Below are positions 23,324 through 32,360 of a stretch of DNA of 42,571 bases, piece after piece; the stretch's first letter is position 1; the number at the start of each line of letters is the position of its first letter. Below the pieces are notes generated by a model. That model ran no database searches. It saw only the letters and a program-made list of their open reading frames with translations, and was not told where the DNA came from. Location: positions 1-42,571 of the forward strand of contig CACBQD010000015.1 of the NCBI GenBank assembly GCA_902541285.1, given 5' to 3'. Both the position numbers and the translations under genes were made by a program. The stretch comes from an uncultured Pelagibacteraceae bacterium (GTDB lineage: Bacteria > Pseudomonadota > Alphaproteobacteria > Pelagibacterales > Pelagibacteraceae).

Positions 23324-24457
23324 GTGAAAAGCTTTGATAGTTATAGAAAATGGAAATATACAAAATTTTTATCGAATAAAAATTATAGTTTTAATCGAAA
23401 TTATATTTTAAATATTATTTCGTCAAAAATAATCACTGATGCTTTTAATTCTATATCTAAGTGGAAATACTATAAAAAAACACCATTATTAAAATTAGAG
23501 AAACTAAACAAAAATTTAAAACTTAATAATATTTTTTACAAAGATGAGTCGAAAAGATTTCATTTAAAATCATTTAAAGCTTTAGGTGGTGCATATGCCG
23601 TAGAAAAAATATCTAAAAAGAAAAAAAATATAATAATATCATCTGCAACAGCTGGAAATCATGGTAGATCAGTTGCTTGGGGTGCCCAAAGATTGGGTTT
23701 ACAATGTAAAATTTTTGTTAGTCAATATGTAAGTGAAGAGAGAGTAAAAGAAATTGAAAAATTTGGAGCCGATGTAATTCGAGTAAAAGGTAATTACGAA
23801 AATTCATTAAACGAGTGTAAAAAATTATCAAAAAAGAATAATTGGAATATTGTTCAGGATGTATCTACGAAGAATTATAGCTATGTTCCTTTGTTAACTA
23901 TGGCTGGTTATTCAATTATGATTAAAGAAATTTCAAAACAAACTACGCATTATATTACGCATATATTCCTTCAAGCTGGCGTTGGTGGCATGGCAGCAGG
24001 TATAGTTGCAGGAGTTGCAAAATATTTCAAGAGAGTTCCTAAAATAATAATAGTTGAACCAGATGGAGCTGATTGTGTACTTCAAAGCATAAAAAGCAAA
24101 AGTTTAAAAAAAATTAAAATAAAAAAAGAAAGTATAATGGGTGGTATGTCATGCAATGAAATGTCTCTCATTCCTTGGCATGTATTAAAAAAGGCTAGTG
24201 ATTGTTGTGTCACTGTAAATGACTCAAAAGTTCCTAAAACTGTTGCAATGCTTAAAGACAAGAAACTCAGTAAAAGGTCAATAATAGGTGGTGAATGTGC
24301 TACACCAGGAATTATCAGTCTTATTAGTCTCTGTAATAATCCTAAAACAAAGAAATTGATAAATCTTAACGAAAAATCTAATGTTTTAGTTATTGGATGC
24401 GAAGGTAATGCAGATGTAAAACTTTACAAACAATTGCTATCTAAAGGCAGAAAGTAA
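23324..24457 (+). CDS. Diaminopropionate ammonia-lyase-like PLP enzyme
   Basis: This 377-aa fold-type II PLP enzyme most resembles YgeX/DpaL, which converts 2,3-diaminopropionate to pyruvate and ammonia. The Schiff-base lysine is Lys85 in DESKRFHLKSFKALGGAYA. The phosphate-binding loop is SATAGNHGRS, and QAGVGGMAAG, VEPDGADC and GGMSCNEMS are further conserved segments. It starts with GTG (23324), two bases after the gmaS stop codon begins its last base, so both are translated together. A serine/threonine dehydratase role is a lesser alternative. Placement in an amine-nitrogen unit suggests release of ammonia from an amino acid, but a link with methylamine is unproven. Confidence 0.8.
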   Translation: MKSFDSYRKWKYTKFLSNKNYSFNRNYILNIISSKIITDAFNSISKWKYYKKTPLLKLEKLNKNLKLNNIFYKDESKRFHLKSFKALGGAYAVEKISKKKKNIIISSATAGNHGRSVAWGAQRLGLQCKIFVSQYVSEERVKEIEKFGADVIRVKGNYENSLNECKKLSKKNNWNIVQDVSTKNYSYVPLLTMAGYSIMIKEISKQTTHYITHIFLQAGVGGMAAGIVAGVAKYFKRVPKIIIVEPDGADCVLQSIKSKSLKKIKIKKESIMGGMSCNEMSLIPWHVLKKASDCCVTVNDSKVPKTVAMLKDKKLSKRSIIGGECATPGIISLISLCNNPKTKKLINLNEKSNVLVIGCEGNADVKLYKQLLSKGRK

Positions 24458-24462
24458 ATTAT

Positions 24463-25881
24463 ATGTCAAAAAAAGCTGTTGTTTGGATAAGAGATGATTT
24501 TAGAATAAAAAATAATTCTGCGTTATCTTATGCAACAAATAATTACGATACTGTCACGGCATTGTATATTTATAACAAGAAAAATTTTGATGATGTTAGA
24601 GAAGCACAAAAATGGTGGATAAGTAAATCATTAATAAATTTTAAAGATGAATTAATTAAATATAATATTGAATTAGAGTTAGTATTTTCTGATGAGATAA
24701 CTTTTTTTAGTAAAATCAAAGACAAACATAAAATTTCTATTTTTTGGAATAAAATATATGAGCCATCTCAATTAAAGTTAGATGATGAGCTCATTAAAAT
24801 TTTTGAAAAAAACAAAATACTCTCAAAATGCTTTAAAGGAAATGTTCTTAATGAATATAAAAATGTTACAAAAGATGATGGAAGCCCTTATAAAGTTTAT
24901 AGTCCATTTTGGAGAGTTGGAGAACAAATTTACTTAGATAGTATCCCAAGCAAATCATTAAACATAAAAAGAGCTAAGAGCAAAATAAAATTATTCAAAA
25001 ATAATAATGTTCCAGATCAAATTTTACCAAAGAAAAATTGGTATAAAAAATTTGAAAAATATTGGGATCCATCTGAAAAACAATCCGAAAAATATTTAAA
25101 TGAGTTTGTTGAAAATAGAATGTTGAAATATGGAGTTGACAGAGATTATCCAGCTATAAATGGTTCGTCAAAACTTTCGCCATTCATTAGAAACGGACAA
25201 ATACACGTAAGTAATATTTGGGACAAATGTTATAAATATAAATCAAAAAATATTAGTGTTAAAAAGTATCTAAATGAATTAGGCTGGAGAGAATTTTCAC
25301 ATAGTTTAATTAATTATTTCCCTGAAATGCTAAAAGGTAATTTAAGAAAAGAATTTGACAAATTTCCATGGGATAAAAATGCAAAAAATTTGAAAGCTTG
25401 GAAAAATGGTATGACTGGATACCCAATTGTTGATGCTGGGATGAGACAACTTTATGAAACAGGTTGGATGCATAATAGAATTAGAATGGTAGTTGGTTCT
25501 TTTCTTGTAAAACATTTAAGAATTAATTGGAAAGAGGGTGAAAAACATTTTAGAAATTGTTTGTTAGATTTTAACGAAGCAAACAATGTTGCACAATGGC
25601 AATGGGTTGCTGGCTGTGGTGCAGATGCAGCCCCTTATTTTAGAATTTTTAATCCTATATTGCAGGGTGAAAAATTTGATAAACAAGGTTTGTATGTAAA
25701 AAAATGGGTACCTGAACTTGAGAGAGTTCCAAGTAAATTTATTCATAAACCATGGGAAATGGAAACAAAATATCAAGAAGCTATAAAAACTAAAATTGGT
25801 TCTGATTACCCTTCTCCAATAGTTGTACATGAAGAAGCCAGAAATGCAGCTCTCAAAGCATTTCAAACTTTAAAAAATTAA
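24463..25881 (+). CDS. phrB: Deoxyribodipyrimidine photolyase
   Basis: This 472-aa DNA repair flavoprotein reverses UV-induced pyrimidine dimers with blue light. The N-terminal antenna domain starts VVWIRDDFRIKNNSAL. The C-terminal FAD domain has LGWREFSHSLINYFPEML, WKNGMTGYPIVDAGMRQLYE, GWMHNRIRMVVGSFLVKHL, and NVAQWQWVAGCGADAAPYFR with the tryptophans used for electron transfer. Length and motifs are those of class I CPD photolyases. It follows the PLP-enzyme gene by 5 nt, likely by operon compaction rather than function. Its stop codon directly abuts the converging yjbQ stop. Confidence 0.93.
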   Translation: MSKKAVVWIRDDFRIKNNSALSYATNNYDTVTALYIYNKKNFDDVREAQKWWISKSLINFKDELIKYNIELELVFSDEITFFSKIKDKHKISIFWNKIYEPSQLKLDDELIKIFEKNKILSKCFKGNVLNEYKNVTKDDGSPYKVYSPFWRVGEQIYLDSIPSKSLNIKRAKSKIKLFKNNNVPDQILPKKNWYKKFEKYWDPSEKQSEKYLNEFVENRMLKYGVDRDYPAINGSSKLSPFIRNGQIHVSNIWDKCYKYKSKNISVKKYLNELGWREFSHSLINYFPEMLKGNLRKEFDKFPWDKNAKNLKAWKNGMTGYPIVDAGMRQLYETGWMHNRIRMVVGSFLVKHLRINWKEGEKHFRNCLLDFNEANNVAQWQWVAGCGADAAPYFRIFNPILQGEKFDKQGLYVKKWVPELERVPSKFIHKPWEMETKYQEAIKTKIGSDYPSPIVVHEEARNAALKAFQTLKN

Positions 25882-26301
25882 TTAATCTCCAATAAAATGA
25901 TGAATAATAAGCCTTTTCGTAGAAGCTAACCTATGTTCAAAAAGGTAAATTCCTTGCCAAGTTCCCAGCAAAAGTTGTTTGTTTTTTATACTTAGGGATA
26001 TTTGATTGTTAGTTAAAGCTGACTTTATATGAGCTGGCATATCATCCTTACCTTCTATTGTATGAACATATAATTTATTATCCATTGGAGCAATTTTATC
26101 AAAATAATTAATTAAATCTGATTGAACATCTGGATCAGCATTTTCTTGAACAATTAAAGATGCACTAGTGTGCTGTATGCTTAAATTTAAAATACCATTA
26201 TTAAAATTATTTTTATTTATCCAGTCTATCGTTTGATCGGTAAATTCATATAATTTTTGACCATTTGTTTTAAGTTCAAGATTAAAAAATTCTTGTCTCA
26301 T
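25882..26301 (-). CDS. yjbQ: YjbQ/UPF0047 family protein (secondary thiamine-phosphate synthase)
   Basis: This 139-aa protein carries all family hallmarks: LSIQHTSASLIVQENADPDV (about 41-60), HTIEGKDDMPAHIKSAL and LLGTWQGIYLFEHR near the C-terminus. Members have weak thiamine-phosphate synthase activity and a trimeric fold; the physiological role is unclear. The ATG overlaps the zapE stop by 4 nt (ATGA), so it is the last gene of the eight-gene minus-strand run. Confidence 0.92.
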   Translation of the reverse strand: MRQEFFNLELKTNGQKLYEFTDQTIDWINKNNFNNGILNLSIQHTSASLIVQENADPDVQSDLINYFDKIAPMDNKLYVHTIEGKDDMPAHIKSALTNNQISLSIKNKQLLLGTWQGIYLFEHRLASTKRLIIHHFIGD

Positions 26302-27353
26302 AAATACTTTTTAGATGTTAGTTCATATAATCGGCTAATGGTTCGCTTAAATGGTTTTTCCAATAATCTTGATGATGTGAGTTTATCAATATTTTGTTCT
26401 GCACTAATGGCCATAGGTATATTTTGATCATATACGATATCTAAAAAAGTAATAAATCTTTGTTGTTGATTCGAATTTAAATCATTAAATGCTGGCACAT
26501 TTTCCATAACTATAAAAAAACAATTTTTTACTATTTTAATATAATCTTCTGATCCTAAATTTTTATCACATACTTCTTTAAAAGTTAATCGAACAATACC
26601 ATCATAAAAATTTTTTAAAATAAATTTTCTTCCTTTGATGTTTAAAATCTTTTCTTTTAAAATCTTATCTTTAGTCATCACTCTAAATAATTTGTTTATT
26701 TTAAAATTGTTTTCTTGATTTAAAGGTGAGTAATATCTTTGAGTTTTATTGCCTTTGGACTTTCTATAATCATCATCTATATTTAATTGATATTCAAATG
26801 ATTGATTTTGCATTATTTTTATAAAAGGTTTGAATTGATCTCTTTGCAACCCATCTTTATACAAATTTTCGATTTTTATATTAGAGGTTACAATAATTTT
26901 TAAATCTTCTTTAAATATTTCATCAAATAATTTTCCAAGTATCATTGCATCTACTATATTTGTAACTTGAAACTCATCAAAATATATTAATTTTGCTTTC
27001 GATTTTAATTTTTTAACAAATTTACTTAATTTATTTTCATCATTTTTATCTTTGGATTGGTGTACAAAATCATGAAAGCTAAGCATAAATTCATTGAAGT
27101 GAAGTTTTAATTTTTTACCCTCAACTAAATTGAAAAAAAAATCCAATATCATGGTTTTACCCACACCAACATCTCCATAAAGATAAAAGCCTTTTTTATA
27201 ATTCTTTTTTGATAAAATTTTTGAGATAAATGATTTGTAGTTTAATTTATAATATTCTTCTAATGTTTTTATGAGTTTTATCTGATGAGAATTAACTTCT
27301 AAATTTTTTTTTTTGCAGTAAAGTTTAAACTCTTTAACAAAACTTTTTTGCAT
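26298..27353 (-). CDS. zapE: AFG1/ZapE family ATPase
   Basis: This 351-aa P-loop ATPase is related to ZapE (cell division under stress) and mitochondrial AFG1. Walker A is GDVGVGKT (60-67, in GFYLYGDVGVGKTMILDFFF) and Walker B LIYFDEFQ, followed by VTNIVDAMILGKLFDEIF. Later segments VTSNIKIENLYKDGLQRDQF and FITFLDIVYDQNIPMAISAE are typical of the family. The start shares TAATG with the cupin gene stop (27355-27351). Cytoplasmic or membrane-associated. Confidence 0.92.
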   Translation of the reverse strand: MQKSFVKEFKLYCKKKNLEVNSHQIKLIKTLEEYYKLNYKSFISKILSKKNYKKGFYLYGDVGVGKTMILDFFFNLVEGKKLKLHFNEFMLSFHDFVHQSKDKNDENKLSKFVKKLKSKAKLIYFDEFQVTNIVDAMILGKLFDEIFKEDLKIIVTSNIKIENLYKDGLQRDQFKPFIKIMQNQSFEYQLNIDDDYRKSKGNKTQRYYSPLNQENNFKINKLFRVMTKDKILKEKILNIKGRKFILKNFYDGIVRLTFKEVCDKNLGSEDYIKIVKNCFFIVMENVPAFNDLNSNQQQRFITFLDIVYDQNIPMAISAEQNIDKLTSSRLLEKPFKRTISRLYELTSKKYL

Positions 27354-27784
27354 TAATTCTTTTTTGAATTAAAATCGATACCGTATTCTGATCTTGGCCC
27401 TTTTCTCAATCCAAAAGGTCCAGAGATAAAAATTGTCATTGGCCTTGTTCCTGGCTTAAGGTCTACTCTATGATATGCATTGGCTGATCTAAATCCAATA
27501 TATCCAGGTTTTCTCCAGAACTTGCCTTTTTTAGTAGTTTCCCAATAACCGCCTCTCAAAATTATTGTAATATAAGGGAATAGATGATTATGAACTCCAT
27601 CCCCATGATCGTCATCCAACATTTCATGAATTAAAATATTAAATGGAAACCATTTTGGTCTATTCCTAAATAATAAATAATATCTATTCATCCATGGTTT
27701 GGCTTCATTAAATTTTGGGTGAGACGGCCCCCTATCTAAAACTACCTTTTTTCTTCCAATTTTTTCTAAAAATTTTAATAACAT
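27353..27784 (-). CDS. Cupin-fold protein of unknown substrate
   Basis: This 143-aa soluble protein has a cupin-like metal site: HEMLDDDHGDGVHNHLFPYI (about 48-67) provides several His/Asp ligands, with a later AYHRVDL as the second motif. GGYWETTKKGKFWRKPG links the strands. No signal peptide. The gene is joined by TAATG junctions on both sides (bamB stop/start at 27786-27782; zapE at 27355-27351). I do not know a function; small cupins of this type may be dioxygenase- or isomerase-like. Confidence 0.75.
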   Translation of the reverse strand: MLLKFLEKIGRKKVVLDRGPSHPKFNEAKPWMNRYYLLFRNRPKWFPFNILIHEMLDDDHGDGVHNHLFPYITIILRGGYWETTKKGKFWRKPGYIGFRSANAYHRVDLKPGTRPMTIFISGPFGLRKGPRSEYGIDFNSKKN

Positions 27785-29052
27785 TAATTTGATCTTATAA
27801 TTCCATTATTTTTAATTATAAAAATATTGGCATTATTAATAAATGGTCTCGATATTTTTTCATTATTAAATTTAATTACTTTCTCTGTTTCAGAATTAAT
27901 TAAATTAATAATCAAAATTCGTCCATTATCGGTAGACAAATAAATTTTATTTTTAGCAATAACAAAACCTATTGGTGTAATTTTTTCTCTTTTTTTAAAT
28001 GTTGAGAAAACATCAGTGATCCTGATTATATTTCCAGTCTCAGTATCAATTACAAATAGATATCCTTCCTCAGAAATATTAAAAATATAATTTTCAGAAA
28101 TCGTAGGCTTTAAACTGGAATTTACAGTTTGTTTCCATTTTACTATGCCAGTTCTTGAGTCAATTGAGAATAGCTCATTTTTGTTATTTGAAAAATATAT
28201 TGTCTCATTATTTAAAATCATTTCTGAATTTTTTAGACTAAATGCATTTAATACAATTTCATTACTTTGTGTTGGTGTTTGCCATACTAAACTTCCATCA
28301 TTAATATTTAATGCCGTAAGATCGCCCAAATTATTAAGTGAATAAACAATGTCATCTTTAATAATTACAGATAATTTTTTTTGGGATTTAATGAATGTAT
28401 TTTCTGTTTTAAAATTCCATAGTTCATTTCCATCTACTATTGAGAAACATCTAATTACATTATCAAAATCAACAGTAACAAATTTATCATCTTTTATAGC
28501 AATATTTGAATTAAATGGAGATAGACTGTCCTTCTTCCAGTTTAGTTCCCCATTATCTAAATTTAATGAAAAAATATTAGATAAAGTATCAACAACTAAA
28601 AGTCTGTTATCAATATAATTAAAATATAATATTGGATTAAGTTTTCTCTCTTTCTTTGAGTAATGATTTACTTTCCACAAAGTTTCAAAATTTTCATTAA
28701 TTCTGAATATTGTGCCTTTGTTATCAAAATAAATAAGATCATTATTTTTGATAAATAAAATATCTGTATCGATTGAATTAAACTGTTTAATCTTTGAAAA
28801 TTTAAACGTTTTCTTTTTTTCAAATGTTGGCTCAAAGTTTATATTTCCATTATTATTTGTAATATTATTTACAAAACTATTATCTTTAACAAATTTAGAT
28901 AGATTTATTTGTGTATTGGGATTTAATTGTTGTTGAATTGGTTTAATTTCTTCAAATAAAATTTTAGAATTAGTATTTTCTACAGATTTATCACTTTGAC
29001 CACAACTTGATAATAAAAGTAAAAAGACGAAATATAATACTATCCTACTCAC
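27784..29052 (-). CDS. bamB: BamB-like lipoprotein with PQQ-type beta-propeller
   Basis: This is a 422-aa outer-membrane assembly factor candidate. A lipoprotein signal ends in LLLLSSC (Cys17). Repeated blade motifs include NGELNWKKDS, DGNELWNFKTENTF, DGSLVWQTPTQSNE and TGIVKWKQTVNSS, the DGxxxW pattern of PQQ-like propellers. In the Bam complex BamB helps BamA insert beta-barrel proteins. Immediately upstream lies a YfgM-like gene, the same pairing as yfgM-bamB in E. coli, overlapping by 8 nt. This context supports BamB over a dehydrogenase. About 30 residues after the lipid anchor are Ser/Asn-rich linker. Confidence 0.88.
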   Translation of the reverse strand: MSRIVLYFVFLLLLSSCGQSDKSVENTNSKILFEEIKPIQQQLNPNTQINLSKFVKDNSFVNNITNNNGNINFEPTFEKKKTFKFSKIKQFNSIDTDILFIKNNDLIYFDNKGTIFRINENFETLWKVNHYSKKERKLNPILYFNYIDNRLLVVDTLSNIFSLNLDNGELNWKKDSLSPFNSNIAIKDDKFVTVDFDNVIRCFSIVDGNELWNFKTENTFIKSQKKLSVIIKDDIVYSLNNLGDLTALNINDGSLVWQTPTQSNEIVLNAFSLKNSEMILNNETIYFSNNKNELFSIDSRTGIVKWKQTVNSSLKPTISENYIFNISEEGYLFVIDTETGNIIRITDVFSTFKKREKITPIGFVIAKNKIYLSTDNGRILIINLINSETEKVIKFNNEKISRPFINNANIFIIKNNGIIRSN

Positions 29053-29689
29053 TGAAACTAGATCTTAGCCTTTTTTGAGCTTTGGCTTTTATTTTAGAGT
29101 TATTATTTTCAAGACTAACTATTTGCTCAAAAAATTCTTTTGATTTTTGCATTTGATTTTTTGACAAATAATATTCTGCCATAATATAAAGACTATGTGG
29201 TTTCCATATACTATCTGCTTTAATTAAAGGATTAAAAATAGCTAACAATTCATTTTCATCTGAAAAATCTGAATTATATAGACCTTTTTTAAAGATTGTT
29301 AGTTCTTTAAACTTTTTATCCAAACCAATATCATTAATTAAAATATCAAAATAATTGTTAATTTCATCTTTTGAATTTATCAAATCGTTATCTAGCAAAA
29401 AATAAAAGGCTAGAGGAGAATATGTTTTGTCTTTAGCATTAATCACCTCTTTAAGATCTGGGATCACATTATATTTATTATCTGCTTCATACCTTATTAC
29501 AGCTAAGTCGTATTTATCAGCTAATTTTTCTCTTTTGCTAGATTGATATTCTTCAAAAGAAAAGTAACCAATTAAAGCCAAAATAATTATTACTAATATC
29601 GAAATTAAAGAATTTTTATTATTTATGAAAAAGTTTTTAATTTTTTCATTACGTGTTTGGGTATTTATTATTTCAATATCTTCATCCAT
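29045..29689 (-). CDS. yfgM: YfgM-like membrane-anchored TPR protein
   Basis: This 214-aa protein has a short cytoplasmic N-terminus, one membrane helix (about 28-47, SLISILVIIILALIGYFSF) and a periplasmic helical repeat region. The C-terminal part is TPR-like: PHSLYIMAEYYLSKNQMQKS and FFEQIVSLENNNSKIKAKAQ. YfgM proteins associate with the Sec translocon and periplasmic chaperones. It shares TAATG with acnA (29691-29687) and overlaps bamB by 8 nt. Identification relies on topology and the bamB neighbour more than on sequence signatures. Confidence 0.78.
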   Translation of the reverse strand: MDEDIEIINTQTRNEKIKNFFINNKNSLISILVIIILALIGYFSFEEYQSSKREKLADKYDLAVIRYEADNKYNVIPDLKEVINAKDKTYSPLAFYFLLDNDLINSKDEINNYFDILINDIGLDKKFKELTIFKKGLYNSDFSDENELLAIFNPLIKADSIWKPHSLYIMAEYYLSKNQMQKSKEFFEQIVSLENNNSKIKAKAQKRLRSSFSE

Positions 29690-32358
29690 TAAATCATGTT
29701 CCTAAGTACATATTGTAAAATTCCACCATTTTTGTAATACTCTAATTCGTTCTTAGTATCTATTCTACTTAACATTTTAATTCTCTTGATGTCTCCAGAG
29801 ACATATTTGATTTCAACATAAACTTCATCTCTAGGATCTATGCCTTTTTCTAAGTCAATAATAGAAAATAGTTCTGAGCCATCTAATTTTAGATTAGTTC
29901 TATTTATTCCATCTTTAAACTGTAATGGTAGTATACCCATTCCTATAAGATTTGATCTATGAATTCTCTCAAAACTTTCTGCAAAAACAGCCTTTACACC
30001 TAAAAGTTTGGTTCCTTTGGCCGCCCAATCTCTAGAAGATCCAGTTCCATACTCTTTACCACCAATTACAACTAAATCGGTACCTCTTTTTTTATATTCA
30101 ACAACCGCATCATAAACTGGCATTACTTTTTCCTCAGGGTACAACTTAGTAAAACCACCCTCAGTACCAGGTGCCATTTCATTTCTAATTCTTATATTTG
30201 CAAAAGTTCCTCTCATCATAACCTCATGATTGCCTCTTCTTGCTCCATAGGAATTATAGTCTTTTGGAAGTATTTGATGTTTCATAAAATATTCTCCAGT
30301 TGGACTATCTTTTTGAATTGATCCAGCAGGTGAAATATGATCAGTGGTAATGCTATCACCCAATATTAATAGTGGTCTTGCATCCTTAATTTCTTTAAAT
30401 CCTTCTGGTTTATCAGGAAGGTTGTCAAAAAACGGAGGTTTTTTTACGTACGTTGAATTGTCTTCCCATTTATAAATATTGGTTTCCTCTGTTTTAATTT
30501 TTTGCCATTGTTCTGGTCCTTGAGAAACATTTGAGTATCTTTTTATAAACATTTCTGCATTTAATGAATTTCTCAATGTTTCTTCTATTTCTTTGTTAGA
30601 TGGCCATATATCTTTTAAAAAAACATCTTTACCATATTTATCTTTACCTAATGGATCCTTATACAAATCAAATCTCATAGTTCCTGCTATTGCATAAGCA
30701 ACGACTAATGGCGGAGACGCTAAATAATTTGCTTTTATTAAAGGTGAAATTCTTCCTTCAAAGTTTCTGTTTCCAGATAAAACCGAGACAGCATAAATAT
30801 TATTATTTTTTATGGAATCTGAGATATTATCGGCTAATGGACCTGAATTACCAATACAAGTTGTACATCCATAACCAACTAAATTAAAACCTAACTTATC
30901 TAAATAAATATTTAGCCCAGCTTTTTCTAGATAATCTGTAACTACTTGTGATCCAGGTGCCAAAGATGTTTTTACCCAGGGCTTGGTCATTAAACCTTTT
31001 TCAATTGCATTTTTTGCAAGTAAACCTGCTCCAATTAGTACACTTGGATTGGAAGTATTTGTACAAGAAGTGATTGCAGCAATTAACACATCGCCATCGG
31101 TTATTTTAAAATCTTCTTTTTCAACATCATAAATATTTGGCTCTTCTTTTTTTGTAATTTCTGAAAATACTTTTTTAAAATTTGATGATGCGTTAGTAAG
31201 TAAAACTTTATCCTGTGGACGTTTTGGTCCAGAAATAGTTGGTACTATAGTTGACATATCTAAAGATAGAGTGTCTGTAAATTCAACATCTAAACTTGCC
31301 CAAAGTCCTTGTTCTTGAGCATACTTTTTTACAATTTCAACATTTTGATCATCTCTTCCTGAGAATTTTAAATATTTTAAAGTTTCATCATCAATTGGGA
31401 AAAAACCACAAGTTGCACCATACTCAGGTGCCATATTTGCTATAGTAGCTCTATCTGCTAAAGTCAGATTTTTTAGTCCTTCGCCATAGAATTCAACAAA
31501 CTTTCCAACAACTCCCTTGTCTCTCAACATTTTAACTACTGTTAAAACAAGATCAGTTGCTGTAGTACCCTCTGGCATTTTTGACTTCATTTCAAATCCA
31601 ATAACTTCGGGAATTAACATTGAAATAGGTTGACCTAACATTCCAGCCTCAGCTTCAATTCCACCTACTCCCCAACCCAAAACAGATAAACCATTTACCA
31701 TAGTTGTATGACTATCTGTTCCAACCAAAGTGTCTGGAAATATGTATTCTTCATCTTTATATTTTTCATTCCAAACAACTTTTGAAAGGTATTCCAGATT
31801 GACTTGATGACATATCCCAGTTCCTGGGGGAACTATTCTAAAATTATTGAATGCTTGTTGACCCCATTTAAGGAAAGAATATCTTTCTGCATTCCGATTA
31901 AATTCAATATCAACGTTTTCTTTTAAAGAATTTTTATTTGCAAATTTATCTACTTGTACAGAGTGATCAATTACCAAATCAACTGATGATAATGGATTGA
32001 TAGTACTTGGATCTTTATTTTTTTCTTTTACAGCCTCTCTCATTGCTGCTAAATCTGCAACTGCAGGAATTCCAGTGTAGTCTTGAAGCAACACCCTCGC
32101 AGGCCTATATGCAATTTCTGTGTTAGAACTTTTAGATTTTAACCAATCTTTAATAGCTTCAATTTGATTTTTATTAACCGTTATATCGTCCTCAAATCTT
32201 AACAAATTCTCAAGTAAGACCTTCAATGATTTTGGAAGCTTTGATATACCTTCTAAACCATTTTTCTCAGCCTCTTTCAGTGAGTAAAAATTATAACTTT
32301 TGCTGTTAACTGAAATTTTAGTTAACGAATTGAACGAGTTTTTGTCTCCTGGTTTCAT
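29689..32358 (-). CDS. acnA: Aconitate hydratase A
   Basis: This 889-aa TCA-cycle enzyme converts citrate to isocitrate through cis-aconitate with a [4Fe-4S] cluster. Cluster cysteines are in AAITSCTNTSNPSVL and GYGCTTCIGNSGPL. Other hallmarks are LVGTDSHTTMVNGLSVLGWG near the first third, and SYGARRGNHEVMMRGTFANI plus GGKEYGTGSSRDWAAKGT in the C-terminal swivelling domain. I start at the ATG at 32358 (MKPGDKNSFNSL); the frame runs open to 32421 but the added residues overlap the upstream LysE-type gene and look non-native. The start is 2 nt after the LysE-type stop. Confidence 0.96.
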   Translation of the reverse strand: MKPGDKNSFNSLTKISVNSKSYNFYSLKEAEKNGLEGISKLPKSLKVLLENLLRFEDDITVNKNQIEAIKDWLKSKSSNTEIAYRPARVLLQDYTGIPAVADLAAMREAVKEKNKDPSTINPLSSVDLVIDHSVQVDKFANKNSLKENVDIEFNRNAERYSFLKWGQQAFNNFRIVPPGTGICHQVNLEYLSKVVWNEKYKDEEYIFPDTLVGTDSHTTMVNGLSVLGWGVGGIEAEAGMLGQPISMLIPEVIGFEMKSKMPEGTTATDLVLTVVKMLRDKGVVGKFVEFYGEGLKNLTLADRATIANMAPEYGATCGFFPIDDETLKYLKFSGRDDQNVEIVKKYAQEQGLWASLDVEFTDTLSLDMSTIVPTISGPKRPQDKVLLTNASSNFKKVFSEITKKEEPNIYDVEKEDFKITDGDVLIAAITSCTNTSNPSVLIGAGLLAKNAIEKGLMTKPWVKTSLAPGSQVVTDYLEKAGLNIYLDKLGFNLVGYGCTTCIGNSGPLADNISDSIKNNNIYAVSVLSGNRNFEGRISPLIKANYLASPPLVVAYAIAGTMRFDLYKDPLGKDKYGKDVFLKDIWPSNKEIEETLRNSLNAEMFIKRYSNVSQGPEQWQKIKTEETNIYKWEDNSTYVKKPPFFDNLPDKPEGFKEIKDARPLLILGDSITTDHISPAGSIQKDSPTGEYFMKHQILPKDYNSYGARRGNHEVMMRGTFANIRIRNEMAPGTEGGFTKLYPEEKVMPVYDAVVEYKKRGTDLVVIGGKEYGTGSSRDWAAKGTKLLGVKAVFAESFERIHRSNLIGMGILPLQFKDGINRTNLKLDGSELFSIIDLEKGIDPRDEVYVEIKYVSGDIKRIKMLSRIDTKNELEYYKNGGILQYVLRNMI

Positions 32359-32360
32359 AT

